NCBI GenBank assembly: GCA_021741245.1
Contig: JAIOYF010000007.1
Span: 124,001-188,000, forward strand
Direction: 5' to 3'
DNA: 64,000 nucleotides
Origin: Paracoccaceae bacterium
Lineage (GTDB): Bacteria > Pseudomonadota > Alphaproteobacteria > Rhodobacterales > Rhodobacteraceae
A program made the translations under genes and the position numbers. Below the pieces are notes generated by a model, which did no database searches, was not told where the DNA came from, and worked only from the letters and a program-made list of their open reading frames with translations. Positions 18,234 to 28,246 of the stretch are shown piece after piece. How positions within the stretch are numbered: the first letter of the stretch is position 1; each line of letters begins with the position of its first letter.

Positions 18234-18733
18234 AGCGCTTGATACTGACCCGCCATGCCAAATCCGCATGGGACGATCCCCTCACACCGGATCACGACCG
18301 CCCCCTCAATGATCGCGGCCTTGCGGCTGCGGCTGATCTTGGGCAATGGCTGGCCTCTCGCGGCTATGTGCCCGATGAGGTGCTGTGCTCGGATGCCGTG
18401 CGCACCCGCAAGACCTTTGCGGGGATTGCACCTGCATTGCCGGCGACTCCGGTTCTGGAGCTAAAACCTGCGCTTTATCAGGCCGGGCCCGATGTGATGC
18501 TGGCGGTGCTGCGTCATGGCAAAGGCGAGACGGTCATGATGATCGGTCACAACCCCGGAATAGCGGAATTCGCGGCACGCCTTGTGGCGCTGCCACCGAT
18601 GAACCCCGAGTTTGCGCGCTACCCCACAGGTGCCACTCTGGTTTTGGATTTTGACGTTGACGCCTGGGGCGATGTCACCTTTGGCACCGGCACCGTCGAT
18701 GACTTCATCATCCCACGCGAGATTGTCGCCTGA
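18230..18733 (+). CDS. SixA-type histidine phosphatase
   Basis: A 167-residue member of the histidine phosphatase superfamily, with the RHAKSAWDD phosphohistidine motif (His9), the CSDAVRTRKT block and IGHNPGIAEF with the second catalytic His. Small SixA-like proteins remove phosphate from phosphohistidine. The substrate here is unknown. Its ATG overlaps the stop codon of the ferredoxin-like gene, so argB, the ferredoxin-like gene and this gene probably form one transcript. It converges on a glycosyltransferase gene 11 bases away. Confidence 0.9.
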   Translation: MKRLILTRHAKSAWDDPLTPDHDRPLNDRGLAAAADLGQWLASRGYVPDEVLCSDAVRTRKTFAGIAPALPATPVLELKPALYQAGPDVMLAVLRHGKGETVMMIGHNPGIAEFAARLVALPPMNPEFARYPTGATLVLDFDVDAWGDVTFGTGTVDDFIIPREIVA

Positions 18734-18744
18734 CGCATGCGGCG

Positions 18745-19602
18745 CTAACTGACAGGCGTGCCATGCAACTGCGCCCCCGCCCAATCTGTCAGGGCGGCGG
18801 CGTTCAGATAGGAAAAATCGCGCGCAAGGTGGGCTGCGAAATCCTCAGCCGAGATCGCGTTCAACCCGCGCGGTTTGTGGCCTCTATCATCCATGGGTTG
18901 GGAATCGTGCCCCGGCAACTTCAGGGCCAGAAACGCCGTGCCCCTGCCATCCAGAAAGCTTGGGAAACGCGACTGCAACGCCAGATGCCCAAAGCTGAAC
19001 ACCGTATGCGGTGAGGCGGGCAGATACACCGTCGCCCCCATGGAGTGGAACGGTAGCTTCAAGGTGAAATGTTGCGGCGCGTCACCTGAATAGGCCGTCA
19101 GCACAAGACCCTGAGAGCGGGAATAGCTAAAGGGGCCAAAACCCTTCATCCGCCGCGAGAAATCGGCCAGTTTGGCGATGAAATCGGTGGACAGGCAATC
19201 GTCATCGTCAATCCTGAACTGAACAAGACCCGGCGCATCGCCGCGAATCTTGGCCAAGGTCGGCAGCAAACCCTCATTCACCGTTGCCGCATCCGAAATC
19301 ACCAGATGCACATTCGCAAGACCCGCCGTCAGATCACGCAGACGCTCTTGATCGCCGGACGGCATCGCTGTGGAGGTCAGGACAACAAAATGGAAATTGC
19401 GATCTGTCTGGGACATCACCGCCCGCAAAAGCAGGTTCTCAAAGCTCCAGAAACGCTGCGCCATCCGCGACGGGTGGTAAAGCGCTGCGGCATGTGCGGC
19501 CAGATCAGCGGGGGCACCCGGCTGGCCATCAACCGCGCTCCACGCATGCCAATCACCGCGCCCGAGGAAGGAAAATCGGCAAATACCGACGATAGGGACC
19601 AT
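18745..19602 (-). CDS. Putative rhamnosyltransferase-type glycosyltransferase
   Basis: A 285-residue protein. It has the opening GICRFSFLGRGDW, an FENLLLRAVMSQTDRNFHFVVLTS segment and an acidic cluster RIDDDDCLSTDFI (DDDD at 132-135), which would bind the metal-nucleotide sugar. This arrangement fits the family of putative rhamnosyltransferases of Rhodobacterales surface polysaccharide synthesis. No polysaccharide genes are nearby, so the acceptor is unknown. Confidence 0.78.
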   Translation of the reverse strand: MVPIVGICRFSFLGRGDWHAWSAVDGQPGAPADLAAHAAALYHPSRMAQRFWSFENLLLRAVMSQTDRNFHFVVLTSTAMPSGDQERLRDLTAGLANVHLVISDAATVNEGLLPTLAKIRGDAPGLVQFRIDDDDCLSTDFIAKLADFSRRMKGFGPFSYSRSQGLVLTAYSGDAPQHFTLKLPFHSMGATVYLPASPHTVFSFGHLALQSRFPSFLDGRGTAFLALKLPGHDSQPMDDRGHKPRGLNAISAEDFAAHLARDFSYLNAAALTDWAGAQLHGTPVS

Positions 19603-19848
19603 AATTGCCGGGCCTTTTGATCAATGTTCTTGGGGTCACGTCAAAGCAACTGCAAGAATCTTACTGCCCCAAGATCTGGCAAGGGAACAGCCTTTGTTCA
19701 GAAACCCCTTAGGGTGTTGTAAAATTCTTCTCTCCCGGACGGGCAAGCCAAGTGACCAATGTGGCGCGGGTGCCTCACAGACCCGAGTTTTCAGCGCGCC
19801 GCCCCAAGCCAATCGCATTGAATTCTGGCGAACGCTTGAATTTAAACG

Positions 19849-19873
19849 GGCAGCACCGAGTCCCGGTGCTGCC
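19849..19873 (-). terminator. Terminator of the aap operon
   Basis: GGCAGCACCG and CGGTGCTGCC form a perfect 10-bp stem around a 5-base loop, 14 bases after the aapP stop codon. On the minus strand it is followed by CCGTTTAAATT, a short T-containing tail. Confidence 0.7.
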
Positions 19874-19887
19874 TGATGCAGGATTTG

Positions 19888-20676
19888 TCAGTGACCGAGG
19901 ATCTGGCTCAGGAAAAGTTTGGTCCGGTCAGATTGCGGGTTGTTGAAGAACTCTTTGGGTTCATTTTGCTCAACGATCTGGCCCTGATCCATAAAGATCA
20001 CGCGGTTCGCCACAGCCTGAGCAAAGCCCATTTCATGCGTCACGCACAGCATGGTCATCCCCTCTTCGGCCAGTTCGATCATGGTGTCGAGCACCTCTTT
20101 GATCATCTCGGGGTCAAGCGCCGATGTCGGTTCGTCAAACAGCATGATGCGGGGCTTCATGCACAGCGACCGCGCGATGGCCACACGCTGTTGCTGCCCG
20201 CCCGACAACTGGCCGGGGTATTTATGCGCCTGTTCCGGAATTTTCACCTTGCCCAGATAGTGCATCGCGACCTCTTCCGCCTCACGCTTGGGTGTCTTGC
20301 GCACCCAAATCGGTGCCAGCGTCAGGTTTTCCAGAATGGTCAGGTGTGGAAACAGATTGAAGTGTTGAAACACCATCCCAACCTCGGACCGGACCTTGTC
20401 GATGTTCTTGAGGTCCGACGTCAGTTCAGTGCCATCCACGATGATCTGGCCCTGCTGATGTTCCTCCAACCGGTTGATACAGCGGATCAGCGTCGATTTG
20501 CCGGAACCAGATGGCCCGCAAATGACGATACGTTCTCCGCGGTTCACGGTCATGTTGATGTCGCGCAGAACGTGGAATGTACCATACCACTTGTTCATAG
20601 CCGTGATCTGAATGGCGACCTCATCGCTGACCTGCATTTGGCTGCGGTTGATGTCGCGGGCAGTTGCGTCTGACAT
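19888..20676 (-). CDS. aapP: General L-amino-acid ABC transporter, ATP-binding protein
   Basis: A 262-residue ABC ATPase, with Walker [10 protein letters not shown] (residues 54-62), a Q loop in [11 protein letters not shown], signature [13 protein letters not shown] (157-169), Walker [15 protein letters not shown] and the switch His in VTHEM. It powers uptake of polar amino acids by the AapQM permease. It is the last gene of aapJ-aapQ-aapM-aapP, 10 bases after aapM, with a hairpin terminator downstream. Confidence 0.96.
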   Translation of the reverse strand: MSDATARDINRSQMQVSDEVAIQITAMNKWYGTFHVLRDINMTVNRGERIVICGPSGSGKSTLIRCINRLEEHQQGQIIVDGTELTSDLKNIDKVRSEVGMVFQHFNLFPHLTILENLTLAPIWVRKTPKREAEEVAMHYLGKVKIPEQAHKYPGQLSGGQQQRVAIARSLCMKPRIMLFDEPTSALDPEMIKEVLDTMIELAEEGMTMLCVTHEMGFAQAVANRVIFMDQGQIVEQNEPKEFFNNPQSDRTKLFLSQILGH

Positions 20677-20686
20677 TGGAATGCTC

Positions 20687-21997
20687 CTAGCGATGATCAG
20701 TCTTCAGCTTGCGCTCGAGATACATCGAGTAGCGCGACATGCCGAAGCAAAAGACAAAGAAGATGGCGCCGACAAAGATATAGGGCTCCCAGTAGACGCC
20801 CTTCCAGTCGGTCGAGGCCCGCACAGCATCTGTGATGCCCTTGAGCGGGTCAAGCAGGCCGACGAAAACCACAAGCGTGGTGTCTTTGAACAGGCCGATG
20901 AAAGTCGACACGATGCCCGGGATCGAGATTTTCAGTGCCTGAGGCATGATGATCAGGCGCTGCGCCTTCCAGTAGTCAAGGCCAAGCGCATCGGCGGCCT
21001 CGTACTGGCCCCGTGGCAGGGCGGCAAGGCCACCCCGCACGACCTCGGCGATATAGGCGGCGGCGAAAAGCACCACCATGATGATGACCCGCAAGATGAT
21101 GTCAAAATCAGTCCCCGGCGGCAGGAAGTAGTTCAGCAAAAGTGAGGCCGTGAACAGCAAGGTGATCAGCGGCACGCCACGAATGAACTCGATAAAGCCA
21201 ACCGACAGTTTGTTCACGATGAACATGTCGGATTGGCGACCCAAGGCAAGCATCACCCCCAAAGGCAGCGAAAAGGCGATGCCGGTAAAGCCGATGGTGA
21301 AAGCAAGGATAAAGCCGCCAAACTCGCGCGAGCGCACCCCCTCCAAGGCGATGGGAATGACCGATTGAGCAGCGTCGGCCGCAGGACCGGCAAGGAACAA
21401 CCACCACAACACGGGCGTCAGGACTGCGGCAATGGTGGCAAGGATTGTCCCTGCAATAGGTTGCACGATCTTTGCCGCAACGTAGCTGATGACAAACCCG
21501 GCCAGCGCCATAACCGGCACCCAGACCGTGCCACCCCACAGCAGCCAGAAGCCGACGGCAGGATAGACCAGCGTAAACCATAGAACCCTGCGCGGCAGGG
21601 CGTCGAACAACACAGGCGCGATGGCCGCCAGCATCAGCACAAAGGCCAATACAGGCCGCCAATAAAGCTCTGACGGGTAGAAGCCGAACAGGTACTGCTG
21701 CCAACGGTCACGGATCAGCGCCCAGCACGCGCCGGTGACGCCCTCACCATAGCGGGCCTGAATGATCTCACGGCATTCGGACAGCGTGCCCGCAACCCAG
21801 ACCCCGCGCAGCATCCACGGCGCGATGTGCATCACGATATAAACGACAGCACCAACACCAAGAACCGTCAGAACGATGTTGAGCGGCGAAGAGAACAGAT
21901 TCTCGCGCATCCACTTGATTGGCCCCGCCTCTGTGGAGGGTGGCGCGGACGGTGCAAGCATTTCATTGCGCACAAAGGTGGCAGAGGTGGCTTTCAT
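20687..21997 (-). CDS. aapM: General L-amino-acid ABC transporter, permease AapM
   Basis: A 436-residue permease with a long N-terminal region of several membrane segments, as in AapM/YhdY. The permease core carries the EAA-type loop [38 protein letters not shown], which contacts the ATPase. It forms the inner-membrane channel with AapQ. Its start lies one base after the aapQ stop. Confidence 0.95.
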   Translation of the reverse strand: MKATSATFVRNEMLAPSAPPSTEAGPIKWMRENLFSSPLNIVLTVLGVGAVVYIVMHIAPWMLRGVWVAGTLSECREIIQARYGEGVTGACWALIRDRWQQYLFGFYPSELYWRPVLAFVLMLAAIAPVLFDALPRRVLWFTLVYPAVGFWLLWGGTVWVPVMALAGFVISYVAAKIVQPIAGTILATIAAVLTPVLWWLFLAGPAADAAQSVIPIALEGVRSREFGGFILAFTIGFTGIAFSLPLGVMLALGRQSDMFIVNKLSVGFIEFIRGVPLITLLFTASLLLNYFLPPGTDFDIILRVIIMVVLFAAAYIAEVVRGGLAALPRGQYEAADALGLDYWKAQRLIIMPQALKISIPGIVSTFIGLFKDTTLVVFVGLLDPLKGITDAVRASTDWKGVYWEPYIFVGAIFFVFCFGMSRYSMYLERKLKTDHR

Positions 21998-21998
21998 C

Positions 21999-23252
21999 TC
22001 AGCGCTCCTTCAGGCGGACGGAATTATTATAGATGTTCATCGCGCCCGAAATGACCAGACTGATGATCAGGTAGATCAGCATCAACAGCATCATCGCTTC
22101 CAACCCGCGACCCGTCTGGTTCAGCGTGATGCCCCCCAAGGTGCCGCGCAGGTCCATGTAGCCGACTGCAATCGCGAGCGACGAGTTCTTGGTCAGGTTC
22201 AGATATTGCGAGATCAGCGGCGGGATAATCACCCGAAGTGCCTGTGGCAAGATCACCAGATTCATGGTCCGCCCCGGACGCAGGCCAAGGGCGAAAGCGG
22301 CCTCGGACTGGCCGCGCGAAATGGCATTGATGCCCGAGCGGACGATTTCGGCGATATAGGCGGCGGTGTACAGCGTCAGCGCCAGCCACAGTGCCACCAA
22401 GGAGTTCGACACCTGCAAACCGCCCGTGAAGTTGAACCCTTGCAGCGACGGCGCATCAACATGCGTGCCCAGTAGCAAAAACACGGCAATGATCGGGCCG
22501 AACAGCGCAAGAATGGATTGCCACCAAGTTGTCGGTCGCTCACCCGTAGCTTCTTGTATTTTGGTTGCGCGACGCACGATCGCGCGGTTGATCAGAAATC
22601 CGCCAACCAACGCGCCAATGATTGCCGCAAGGTCGAGGTTCAGCCATAGCGGCCCCAACGCAAGCCACCCAAGCGAGTTGTCGAACATCACCCACGGAAT
22701 AGCCGTGTACCGATTGGTAAAGGCGACACTATCAAACATCACCATGGTGGACGTCGCGTTCTCTCCCCTGAAAGCGTTCGGTGCAGGCAGGGCCTCGGTG
22801 AACACGGCGTAGATAATAAGGATCCACAGCAACAGCGGGACGTTCCGAAAAATCTCGACATAGACCGTCATCAGGCGCGCGACGACCCAGTTCTTCGACA
22901 GACGCAACACACCGGCAAGCACGCCGACCACGGTTGCCGCAACGCAACCAAGAAAGGCGACCAATAGGGTATTGAGGATACCTACCAGCGTAGCCCGGGC
23001 GTGGGTGCTGTCGTTGGTATATTCCACTAAGGACTGGTTGATATCATAGCCTGCCCGGTTGCCCAGAAAGCTGAAATCGATGCCGCGCCCCAGAACAGCA
23101 AGATTGCGAAGCAGGTTGTCTATCAACCAAGCGGCGCCAGCCATAACAAGGAAAAGCACCACGATCTGGATGGTGATCGACCGATACCGCGTGTCGTAGA
23201 TAAGCATCCCGAGCCGAAAGCCTGCTTTCGGTTCATCCGTTATAACGGCCAT
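21999..23252 (-). CDS. aapQ: General L-amino-acid ABC transporter, permease AapQ
   Basis: A 417-residue permease (AapQ/YhdX type) with an N-terminal membrane segment after RSITIQIVVLFLV and a long periplasmic insert between early membrane helices. The EAA loop reads EIVRSGINAISRGQSEAAFALGLRPGRTMNLVILPQAL. Partner of AapM. It lies 134 bases downstream of aapJ; the gap contains a GC-rich hairpin. Confidence 0.95.
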   Translation of the reverse strand: MAVITDEPKAGFRLGMLIYDTRYRSITIQIVVLFLVMAGAAWLIDNLLRNLAVLGRGIDFSFLGNRAGYDINQSLVEYTNDSTHARATLVGILNTLLVAFLGCVAATVVGVLAGVLRLSKNWVVARLMTVYVEIFRNVPLLLWILIIYAVFTEALPAPNAFRGENATSTMVMFDSVAFTNRYTAIPWVMFDNSLGWLALGPLWLNLDLAAIIGALVGGFLINRAIVRRATKIQEATGERPTTWWQSILALFGPIIAVFLLLGTHVDAPSLQGFNFTGGLQVSNSLVALWLALTLYTAAYIAEIVRSGINAISRGQSEAAFALGLRPGRTMNLVILPQALRVIIPPLISQYLNLTKNSSLAIAVGYMDLRGTLGGITLNQTGRGLEAMMLLMLIYLIISLVISGAMNIYNNSVRLKER

Positions 23253-23349
23253 GAAAAATCCCCTAATCTCCGCGCGTAACCGGGCTTTGCCCTTGTTGCT
23301 GGGTATTGCACCCCGACGCTACGGATAACCCTGTTGGAGGTTATGGAAA

Positions 23350-23372
23350 GGGCGCGCCGTGACAGCGCGCCC
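23350..23372 (-). other. Hairpin between aapJ and aapQ (partial terminator or mRNA stabiliser)
   Basis: GGGCGCGC and GCGCGCCC form an 8-bp stem with a 7-base loop, 14 bases after the aapJ stop and about 100 bases before the aapQ start. Such structures after binding-protein genes commonly reduce read-through or protect the upstream mRNA, giving more binding protein than permease. The minus-strand tail is TTTCC. Confidence 0.55.
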
Positions 23373-23386
23373 CAATAGTCAGCCAA

Positions 23387-24412
23387 TCAACGGAAAGGCG
23401 GGGTGTAGAGCAGACCACCTTGGGTCCACTGAGCGTTCAGGCCACGGGCCAGACCGATCGGTGTGGATTCGCCGATGGTTGCAGCGAAGATCTCGCCATA
23501 GTTGCCGCTTGCCTTGATGGCGTTCATGGCCCAATTCGGCTCAAGCCCGATCATCTTGCCAAGTTCACCCGAGGTGCCCAGCAAACGCTGAACTTCCGGG
23601 TTCTGCGACGATGCAGCCAGCTCATCGATGTTGGTCGAGGTGATCCCGAATTCTTCGGCAGCGATGAGTGCGTTCAGCGTCCATCTTACGACGTCACCCC
23701 AAGCATTGTCGCCATGGCGCACGGATGGCCCCAATGGCTCTTTCGAGATGATTTCGGGAAGGATGATGTGGTTTTCTGGATCTGCAAACGCAGCGCGCGT
23801 CGCAGCAAGGCCAGAAGCGTCAGTTGTATATGCATCGCAGGCCGCAGCAAGGTACTGCTGTTCGCCTTCGGCGTTGGTTTCGATCGGAACCGCCGTATAG
23901 GTCATGTTGTTCGCTTTGAAGTAGTCAGCGAGGTTCAATTCCGTGGTGGTGCCGGTCTGGATACAGATCGTCGCGCCGTCCAGTTCCTTGGCGGAGGATA
24001 CGCCAAGATCCTTGCGGACCATGAAGCCCTGACCGTCGTAGTAGTTAACGCCGACGAAATCCATCTTGAGGTCGGTATCGCGCGAGAAGGTCCATGTCGT
24101 GTTACGCGACAACAGGTCGATCTTGCCCGAGGTGAGCTGTTCAAAACGGTCCGACGAGGTGGTCGGGATGTACACGACCTTCGATGCGTCGCCCAGAACG
24201 GCAGCGGCGACAGCCTTGCAGATTGCAACGTCAAAGCCCTGCCAGTTGCCGTTTGCATCCGGCGCGGCAAAGCCGACGAGACCTGTGTTCACGCCGCAGT
24301 TCAGTTCACCACGGGCCTTGACGGTATCGAGCGTCGAGGTTCCCTGCGCCATAGCGCCAGCCGCCAGAAGCGTGCTTGCGGCGAGGGTGCCGAGGAATAC
24401 GGATTGTTTCAT
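23387..24412 (-). CDS. aapJ: General L-amino-acid ABC transporter, periplasmic binding protein
   Basis: A 341-residue solute-binding protein (AapJ/YhdW). It has a Sec signal peptide MKQSVFLGTLAASTLLAAGAMA with cleavage near residue 22, then the family-3 binding fold starting GELNCGVNTGLVGF with GNWQGFDVAICKAVAAAVLGD. ATG 24412 is supported by GAGG five bases before it and by the signal peptide; the open frame extends further upstream but that part is not coding. It captures amino acids for AapQM. First gene of the operon. Confidence 0.96.
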   Translation of the reverse strand: MKQSVFLGTLAASTLLAAGAMAQGTSTLDTVKARGELNCGVNTGLVGFAAPDANGNWQGFDVAICKAVAAAVLGDASKVVYIPTTSSDRFEQLTSGKIDLLSRNTTWTFSRDTDLKMDFVGVNYYDGQGFMVRKDLGVSSAKELDGATICIQTGTTTELNLADYFKANNMTYTAVPIETNAEGEQQYLAAACDAYTTDASGLAATRAAFADPENHIILPEIISKEPLGPSVRHGDNAWGDVVRWTLNALIAAEEFGITSTNIDELAASSQNPEVQRLLGTSGELGKMIGLEPNWAMNAIKASGNYGEIFAATIGESTPIGLARGLNAQWTQGGLLYTPPFR

Positions 24413-24658
24413 TCTTACCTCATCCTGAGTTGCCGGTCTTTTTGACCAGCCATTTTTGAAGCCAGCCGCGCCCATCATGGGCGCGACACAGCAGAAACTA
24501 GTGGAGGTGAGCCTCTCCCAGTACCGCACAGTGTCTTCCAAAGGGGTTTGAAAGGTCAAGTCGATCCCGCAAAAATGCTGAAAAACTATGCAAAATATCG
24601 ACTTAGGGGGAGATGTGGGCAATATCTCTTACCATTGCACAGCGTTTAGGCAAGATTG

Positions 24659-25366
24659 TTACCCAGACAATCCATAGAATCGCTCTGCGATCAGCAACGC
24701 GTCTTTGCGTTTTGCCTCTGTCGCGGTGGCCTCCTCATCGGCCCCCCACTGCTCCACCTGCCAAGCCTCGTCGATTCGGCTCAACTCAAAAGCCTGCTCC
24801 GCCGACAGGCGATTTCGGGCCACGGCAAGGGCCAGAACAAGCGATCCCGTGATCGCCACAAGGTCATGCAAGGCAGCCAGATGAAAGGCGCTGTGCCCCG
24901 CGACATGGGCGCGCAGATTTTGCAAACTGCCGTGTGGTTGCGGCATGGGGATGACACCCGCCGTCACGCGCAGCGGGGCCCCAAGGTCACTGTGCGACCA
25001 CGCAAGCAGCGGGTCCCAGCCAGTCGCCTGACGGGCCACCAGTTGCGCCGGGCTATCGGCGCGGTAGCACAAAAGATCAGACCCGCCATAGCCCGCCAAC
25101 TCATCCACCACGGCGTCAAAGTTTGGCGCGACTTTGTCGAGGGCGGAATTTGCCGCGCGGGTCAGCGGCATGGTTGCAGGATTGATGACACCGCTTTGTG
25201 CATCCCATTCCACCGCCAGCGCCTGCGCCATCTTCATCGTGGGCACGACCAAAGGCGTCTTCGCCGGGGTTTTCACCGGGCGCGCATCAAGATGCACGGT
25301 AAAGCCACCCTCACACTCTCCGGCGGATGCGGCCTTCCAGAACCGTTTGGCAGCCCATGCAGACAT
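24659..25366 (-). CDS. ATP12 family F1-ATPase assembly chaperone
   Basis: A 235-residue protein with the ATP12 pattern: WKAASAGECEGGFTVHLDARPVKTPAKTPLVVP at the N-terminus, AVEWDAQSG, PLTRAANSALD, the GGSDLLCYRA segment and WDPLLAW. ATP12 binds the F1 alpha subunit during ATP synthase assembly in mitochondria, and homologues occur in alphaproteobacteria. It lies 15 bases downstream of the pseudouridine synthase gene, at the end of a five-gene minus-strand run. Confidence 0.92.
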   Translation of the reverse strand: MSAWAAKRFWKAASAGECEGGFTVHLDARPVKTPAKTPLVVPTMKMAQALAVEWDAQSGVINPATMPLTRAANSALDKVAPNFDAVVDELAGYGGSDLLCYRADSPAQLVARQATGWDPLLAWSHSDLGAPLRVTAGVIPMPQPHGSLQNLRAHVAGHSAFHLAALHDLVAITGSLVLALAVARNRLSAEQAFELSRIDEAWQVEQWGADEEATATEAKRKDALLIAERFYGLSG

Positions 25367-25381
25367 ATCGTTCCCCGCGTA

Positions 25382-26428
25382 TTACTTGAAAACCTCGAAC
25401 GGGTCAGCAGGCACATCGTCCTCTTTCCAGTCGAGCAGTTTCCACGTTCTTGCCATGTGTTCCGGCAAGGGTGCTGTAAAGGTCATCTCTACCTTTGTGA
25501 TCGGATGCTCAATGGTCAGGCGGCGGGCGTGCAGATGCAGCTTTTTCGACAGATCCCCCCCGATGGCGGAGCCCCAGCCATCGCCGATATTTTCTTGGTC
25601 CGACCCGCCGTATTTGCCATCGCCCAAGATCGGATGGCCCAGTTCGGCCATATGGGCGCGCAATTGGTGGGTTCGGCCCGTCACAGGCTCCAGCGCCATC
25701 CATGACATCCGGGCACCCAGAAACCAAAGGGTGAAAAAGTCGGTGTGGGCACGCTTGGCATCGGGATAATCGGCCATCTTGGCGGGATGGACGCAGATCA
25801 TCTTTTCGCCCTCACCGCCCCGGCCCCGGCCCGGTGCCTTCATCAACCCGTATTTGATGCTGCCTTGGCGCGGATGCGGCACACCGGCGACAATTGCCCA
25901 GTAGATCTTGCGCGCATTGCGGTGACGCAGTGCCTCGGACAGGGCGCGTGCCACGCGGTCAGTGCGCGCCAGCATCAAGACACCCGAGGTATCCTTGTCC
26001 AGTCGATGCACCAGCTTTGGCTTGTCCTTATAGCCAAATTTCAGCGCCTCCGACAGGGCGTCGACATGGCGTTCCCCCTGCCCCGATCCACCCTGACTGG
26101 GTAGACCCGGCGGTTTGTTGAGCACGATCAAGTGCTCGTCTTTCCACAAGACCGCATCTTGAATCATCTTGGCATCGGCGGCAGAGATCCGCCCCTCGGC
26201 CGAACGGCTGGGGGCCGGGCTGTCGGGCAGCGGTGGCACGCGAACGGTCTGGCCGGGGATCACCCGATCCGACGCCTTGGCGCGCGCGCCATCCACCCGC
26301 ACCTGTCCCGTGCGGCACATCTTTTCGACCGCCCCTTGGGTGACCTGCGGAAAGCGCCGCTTGAACCATTTGTCCAGCCGCTGCTCGCCCTCATCTTCCG
26401 AAATCGTCAGGGTCTTGACGCCGCTCAT
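25382..26428 (-). CDS. RluC/RluD-family 23S rRNA pseudouridine synthase
   Basis: A 348-residue enzyme. An N-terminal S4-type RNA-binding region (RLDKWFKRRFPQVTQGAVEKMCRTGQVRVDG) is followed by the synthase domain with VLNKPPGLPSQ and the catalytic HRLDKDTSG (Asp144). GRTHQLRAHMAELGHPILGD is the second conserved block. The start ATG at 26428 overlaps the crcB stop by four bases. Probably RluC-like (U955/2504/2580 in E. coli numbering), but the family member cannot be fixed by eye. Confidence 0.92.
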   Translation of the reverse strand: MSGVKTLTISEDEGEQRLDKWFKRRFPQVTQGAVEKMCRTGQVRVDGARAKASDRVIPGQTVRVPPLPDSPAPSRSAEGRISAADAKMIQDAVLWKDEHLIVLNKPPGLPSQGGSGQGERHVDALSEALKFGYKDKPKLVHRLDKDTSGVLMLARTDRVARALSEALRHRNARKIYWAIVAGVPHPRQGSIKYGLMKAPGRGRGGEGEKMICVHPAKMADYPDAKRAHTDFFTLWFLGARMSWMALEPVTGRTHQLRAHMAELGHPILGDGKYGGSDQENIGDGWGSAIGGDLSKKLHLHARRLTIEHPITKVEMTFTAPLPEHMARTWKLLDWKEDDVPADPFEVFK

Positions 26429-26799
26429 ATCAGGTTCCTTGCAACAAAAAGGCCTGCCGCGATAGCGGCGAGCGAGAAGAGGACCGAGGCTGCAACATAG
26501 CCGAACGCAAGGCCCTGTTGGCCCCGCTCCCATAATGTCAGCGCATCGAGAGAAAAGGCCGAAAATGTAGTGAACCCGCCAAGGATGCCTGTCATCAACA
26601 AAGGCGCAAGGTGATTGCCACCCTTCTTCGCCAATGCAACGACGAGCAAGCCCATCACGAACGAGCCTGCGATGTTCACGATCACCGTGCCGATGGGAAA
26701 CCCCGGTCCAAACATGCGCATAGCCCCCACATTCGTGAGGTAGCGCAAAGACGCACCGATAGCGCCGCCAAGGGCGACTTGGAACAGGGTCAGGATCAT
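26425..26799 (-). CDS. crcB: Fluoride exporter CrcB/Fluc
   Basis: A 124-residue four-helix membrane protein. It has the hallmarks GGAIGASLRYL near the start, GTVIVNIAGSFVMG (with the conserved Asn) and GILGGFTTFSAFSLD, the phenylalanine-containing pore motif of Fluc channels. It works as a dual-topology dimer that exports fluoride. ATG 26799 is chosen because the family begins with a short MxLTLFQVALGGAIG segment. Translationally coupled to the pseudouridine synthase gene. Confidence 0.94.
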   Translation of the reverse strand: MILTLFQVALGGAIGASLRYLTNVGAMRMFGPGFPIGTVIVNIAGSFVMGLLVVALAKKGGNHLAPLLMTGILGGFTTFSAFSLDALTLWERGQQGLAFGYVAASVLFSLAAIAAGLFVARNLI

Positions 26800-26896
26800 G
26801 AGCGGTCTTTGCGGTGGGGCGCGGGAAATGTCAAGGAAGGGCAAGGCACACGCAGATGACTGGCAGGTATGCGGAATGCAGAGGACGCCTGCGCCC

Positions 26897-28207
26897 CTAG
26901 CCCTGCCGTTTGGCCCTGAGCTTTGCGAAATACTCCACCCGCTTTTTCAACTCGCGCTCAAAGCCGCGTTCGGGCGGCAGGTAGTAGACAGGGCGTTTCA
27001 TGTCATCGGGGAAGTAGTTTTGCCCCGAAAAGCCATCTTCGGCGTCATGATCATAGGCATAGCCGGTGCCATAACCGATGTCCTTCATCATCTTGGTGGG
27101 TGCGTTCAGGATATGTTTGGGCGGCATCAGGCTGCCGGTGTCCCGCGCGGCGGCTCGTGCAGCCTTGTAGGCGGTGTAAACCGCGTTCGACTTGGGGGCG
27201 AGGGCGAGGTAGACCACGGCATTGGCCAGCGCCAGTTCCCCCTCGGGCGATCCCAGCCGTTCATAGGTGTTCCATGCATCAAGGCAGACGCTTTGCGCCT
27301 GTGGGTCAGCAAGGCAGATATCTTCAACCGCCATGCGCGTCAGGCGGCGGGCCAGAAAGCGCGGGTCTTCGCCGCCCTCCAACATCCGCGCGAACCAGTA
27401 AAGTGCCGCATCCGGGTCAGATCCACGCACCGATTTGTGCAGCGCCGAGATCAGGTTGTAATGCTCTTCGCCCGATTTGTCGTATTTGGCGGCCCGGCGC
27501 ATCAGACGGGTGGCAAGCTGATCACGACCAAGCGGGCTGGACACCTTCCACGCGGCCACCTGCTCGATCAGGTTCAACAGCGCACGGCCATCGCCATCGG
27601 CCATCTCCAGCAGCGCCTCGCGCGCCTCGCCGGTCAATGGCAGATTGCGCGCCAGTTCCTTTTCGGCCCGCTGCGCCATAAGTTCCAGATCAATGAGCGA
27701 AAGCCGTTCCAGCACGATCACTTGGGAGCGCGACAACAGGGCCGAGTTCAGTTCAAAACTGGGGTTCTCGGTGGTGGCGCCGACCAAAAGGATCGTGCCA
27801 TCCTCCATAAAGGGCAAAAACCCGTCTTGCTGGGCTTTGTTGAAACGGTGGATTTCATCCACAAACAGCAGCGTGCCCTGCCCGGTCTGGCGGCGGATGC
27901 GCGCACCCTCGAACACCTTTTTCAGATCAGGCACACCGGTGAAAATGGCGCTGATCTGCACGAAATGCAGATTGGTCTGATCGGCCAGAAGCCGCGCAAT
28001 CGTGGTCTTGCCCACGCCCGGGGGGCCCCACAGGATCAACGATGACAGGCTGCCCGCCGCCAACATGGCACCAAGGGGGCCTTCGGGTGACAAGACATGC
28101 GATTGGCCGATGACTTGCGCCAACGATTGCGGGCGCAACCGGTCGGCCAAGGGGCGCGGGCCTTCGGCGCGAGGGGGCGCGGGCGTGGTGTCAAACAGGT
28201 CAGCCAT
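26897..28207 (-). CDS. rarA: Replication-associated recombination protein A (RarA/MgsA)
   Basis: A 436-residue AAA+ ATPase related to clamp loaders. Walker A is GPPGVGKTT (61-69), Walker B is LLFVDEIHRFNKAQQD, sensor 1 is GATTENPSFELN and the C-terminal tetramerisation domain has YHPF-type replacement GQNYFPDDM. RarA acts at stalled forks and in recombination control. It lies 39 bases from the DegP-type gene upstream and 97 bases before crcB. Confidence 0.95.
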   Translation of the reverse strand: MADLFDTTPAPPRAEGPRPLADRLRPQSLAQVIGQSHVLSPEGPLGAMLAAGSLSSLILWGPPGVGKTTIARLLADQTNLHFVQISAIFTGVPDLKKVFEGARIRRQTGQGTLLFVDEIHRFNKAQQDGFLPFMEDGTILLVGATTENPSFELNSALLSRSQVIVLERLSLIDLELMAQRAEKELARNLPLTGEAREALLEMADGDGRALLNLIEQVAAWKVSSPLGRDQLATRLMRRAAKYDKSGEEHYNLISALHKSVRGSDPDAALYWFARMLEGGEDPRFLARRLTRMAVEDICLADPQAQSVCLDAWNTYERLGSPEGELALANAVVYLALAPKSNAVYTAYKAARAAARDTGSLMPPKHILNAPTKMMKDIGYGTGYAYDHDAEDGFSGQNYFPDDMKRPVYYLPPERGFERELKKRVEYFAKLRAKRQG

Positions 28208-28246
28208 GGCGTTAGATTACGCGCGCGGGCCCGCAGTGGAAAGGGG

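Noticed and set aside
26800-26896. Fluoride riboswitch before crcB
   Set aside because: The leader is only 97 bases between rarA and crcB inside an operon, and I could not see the conserved fluoride aptamer core.
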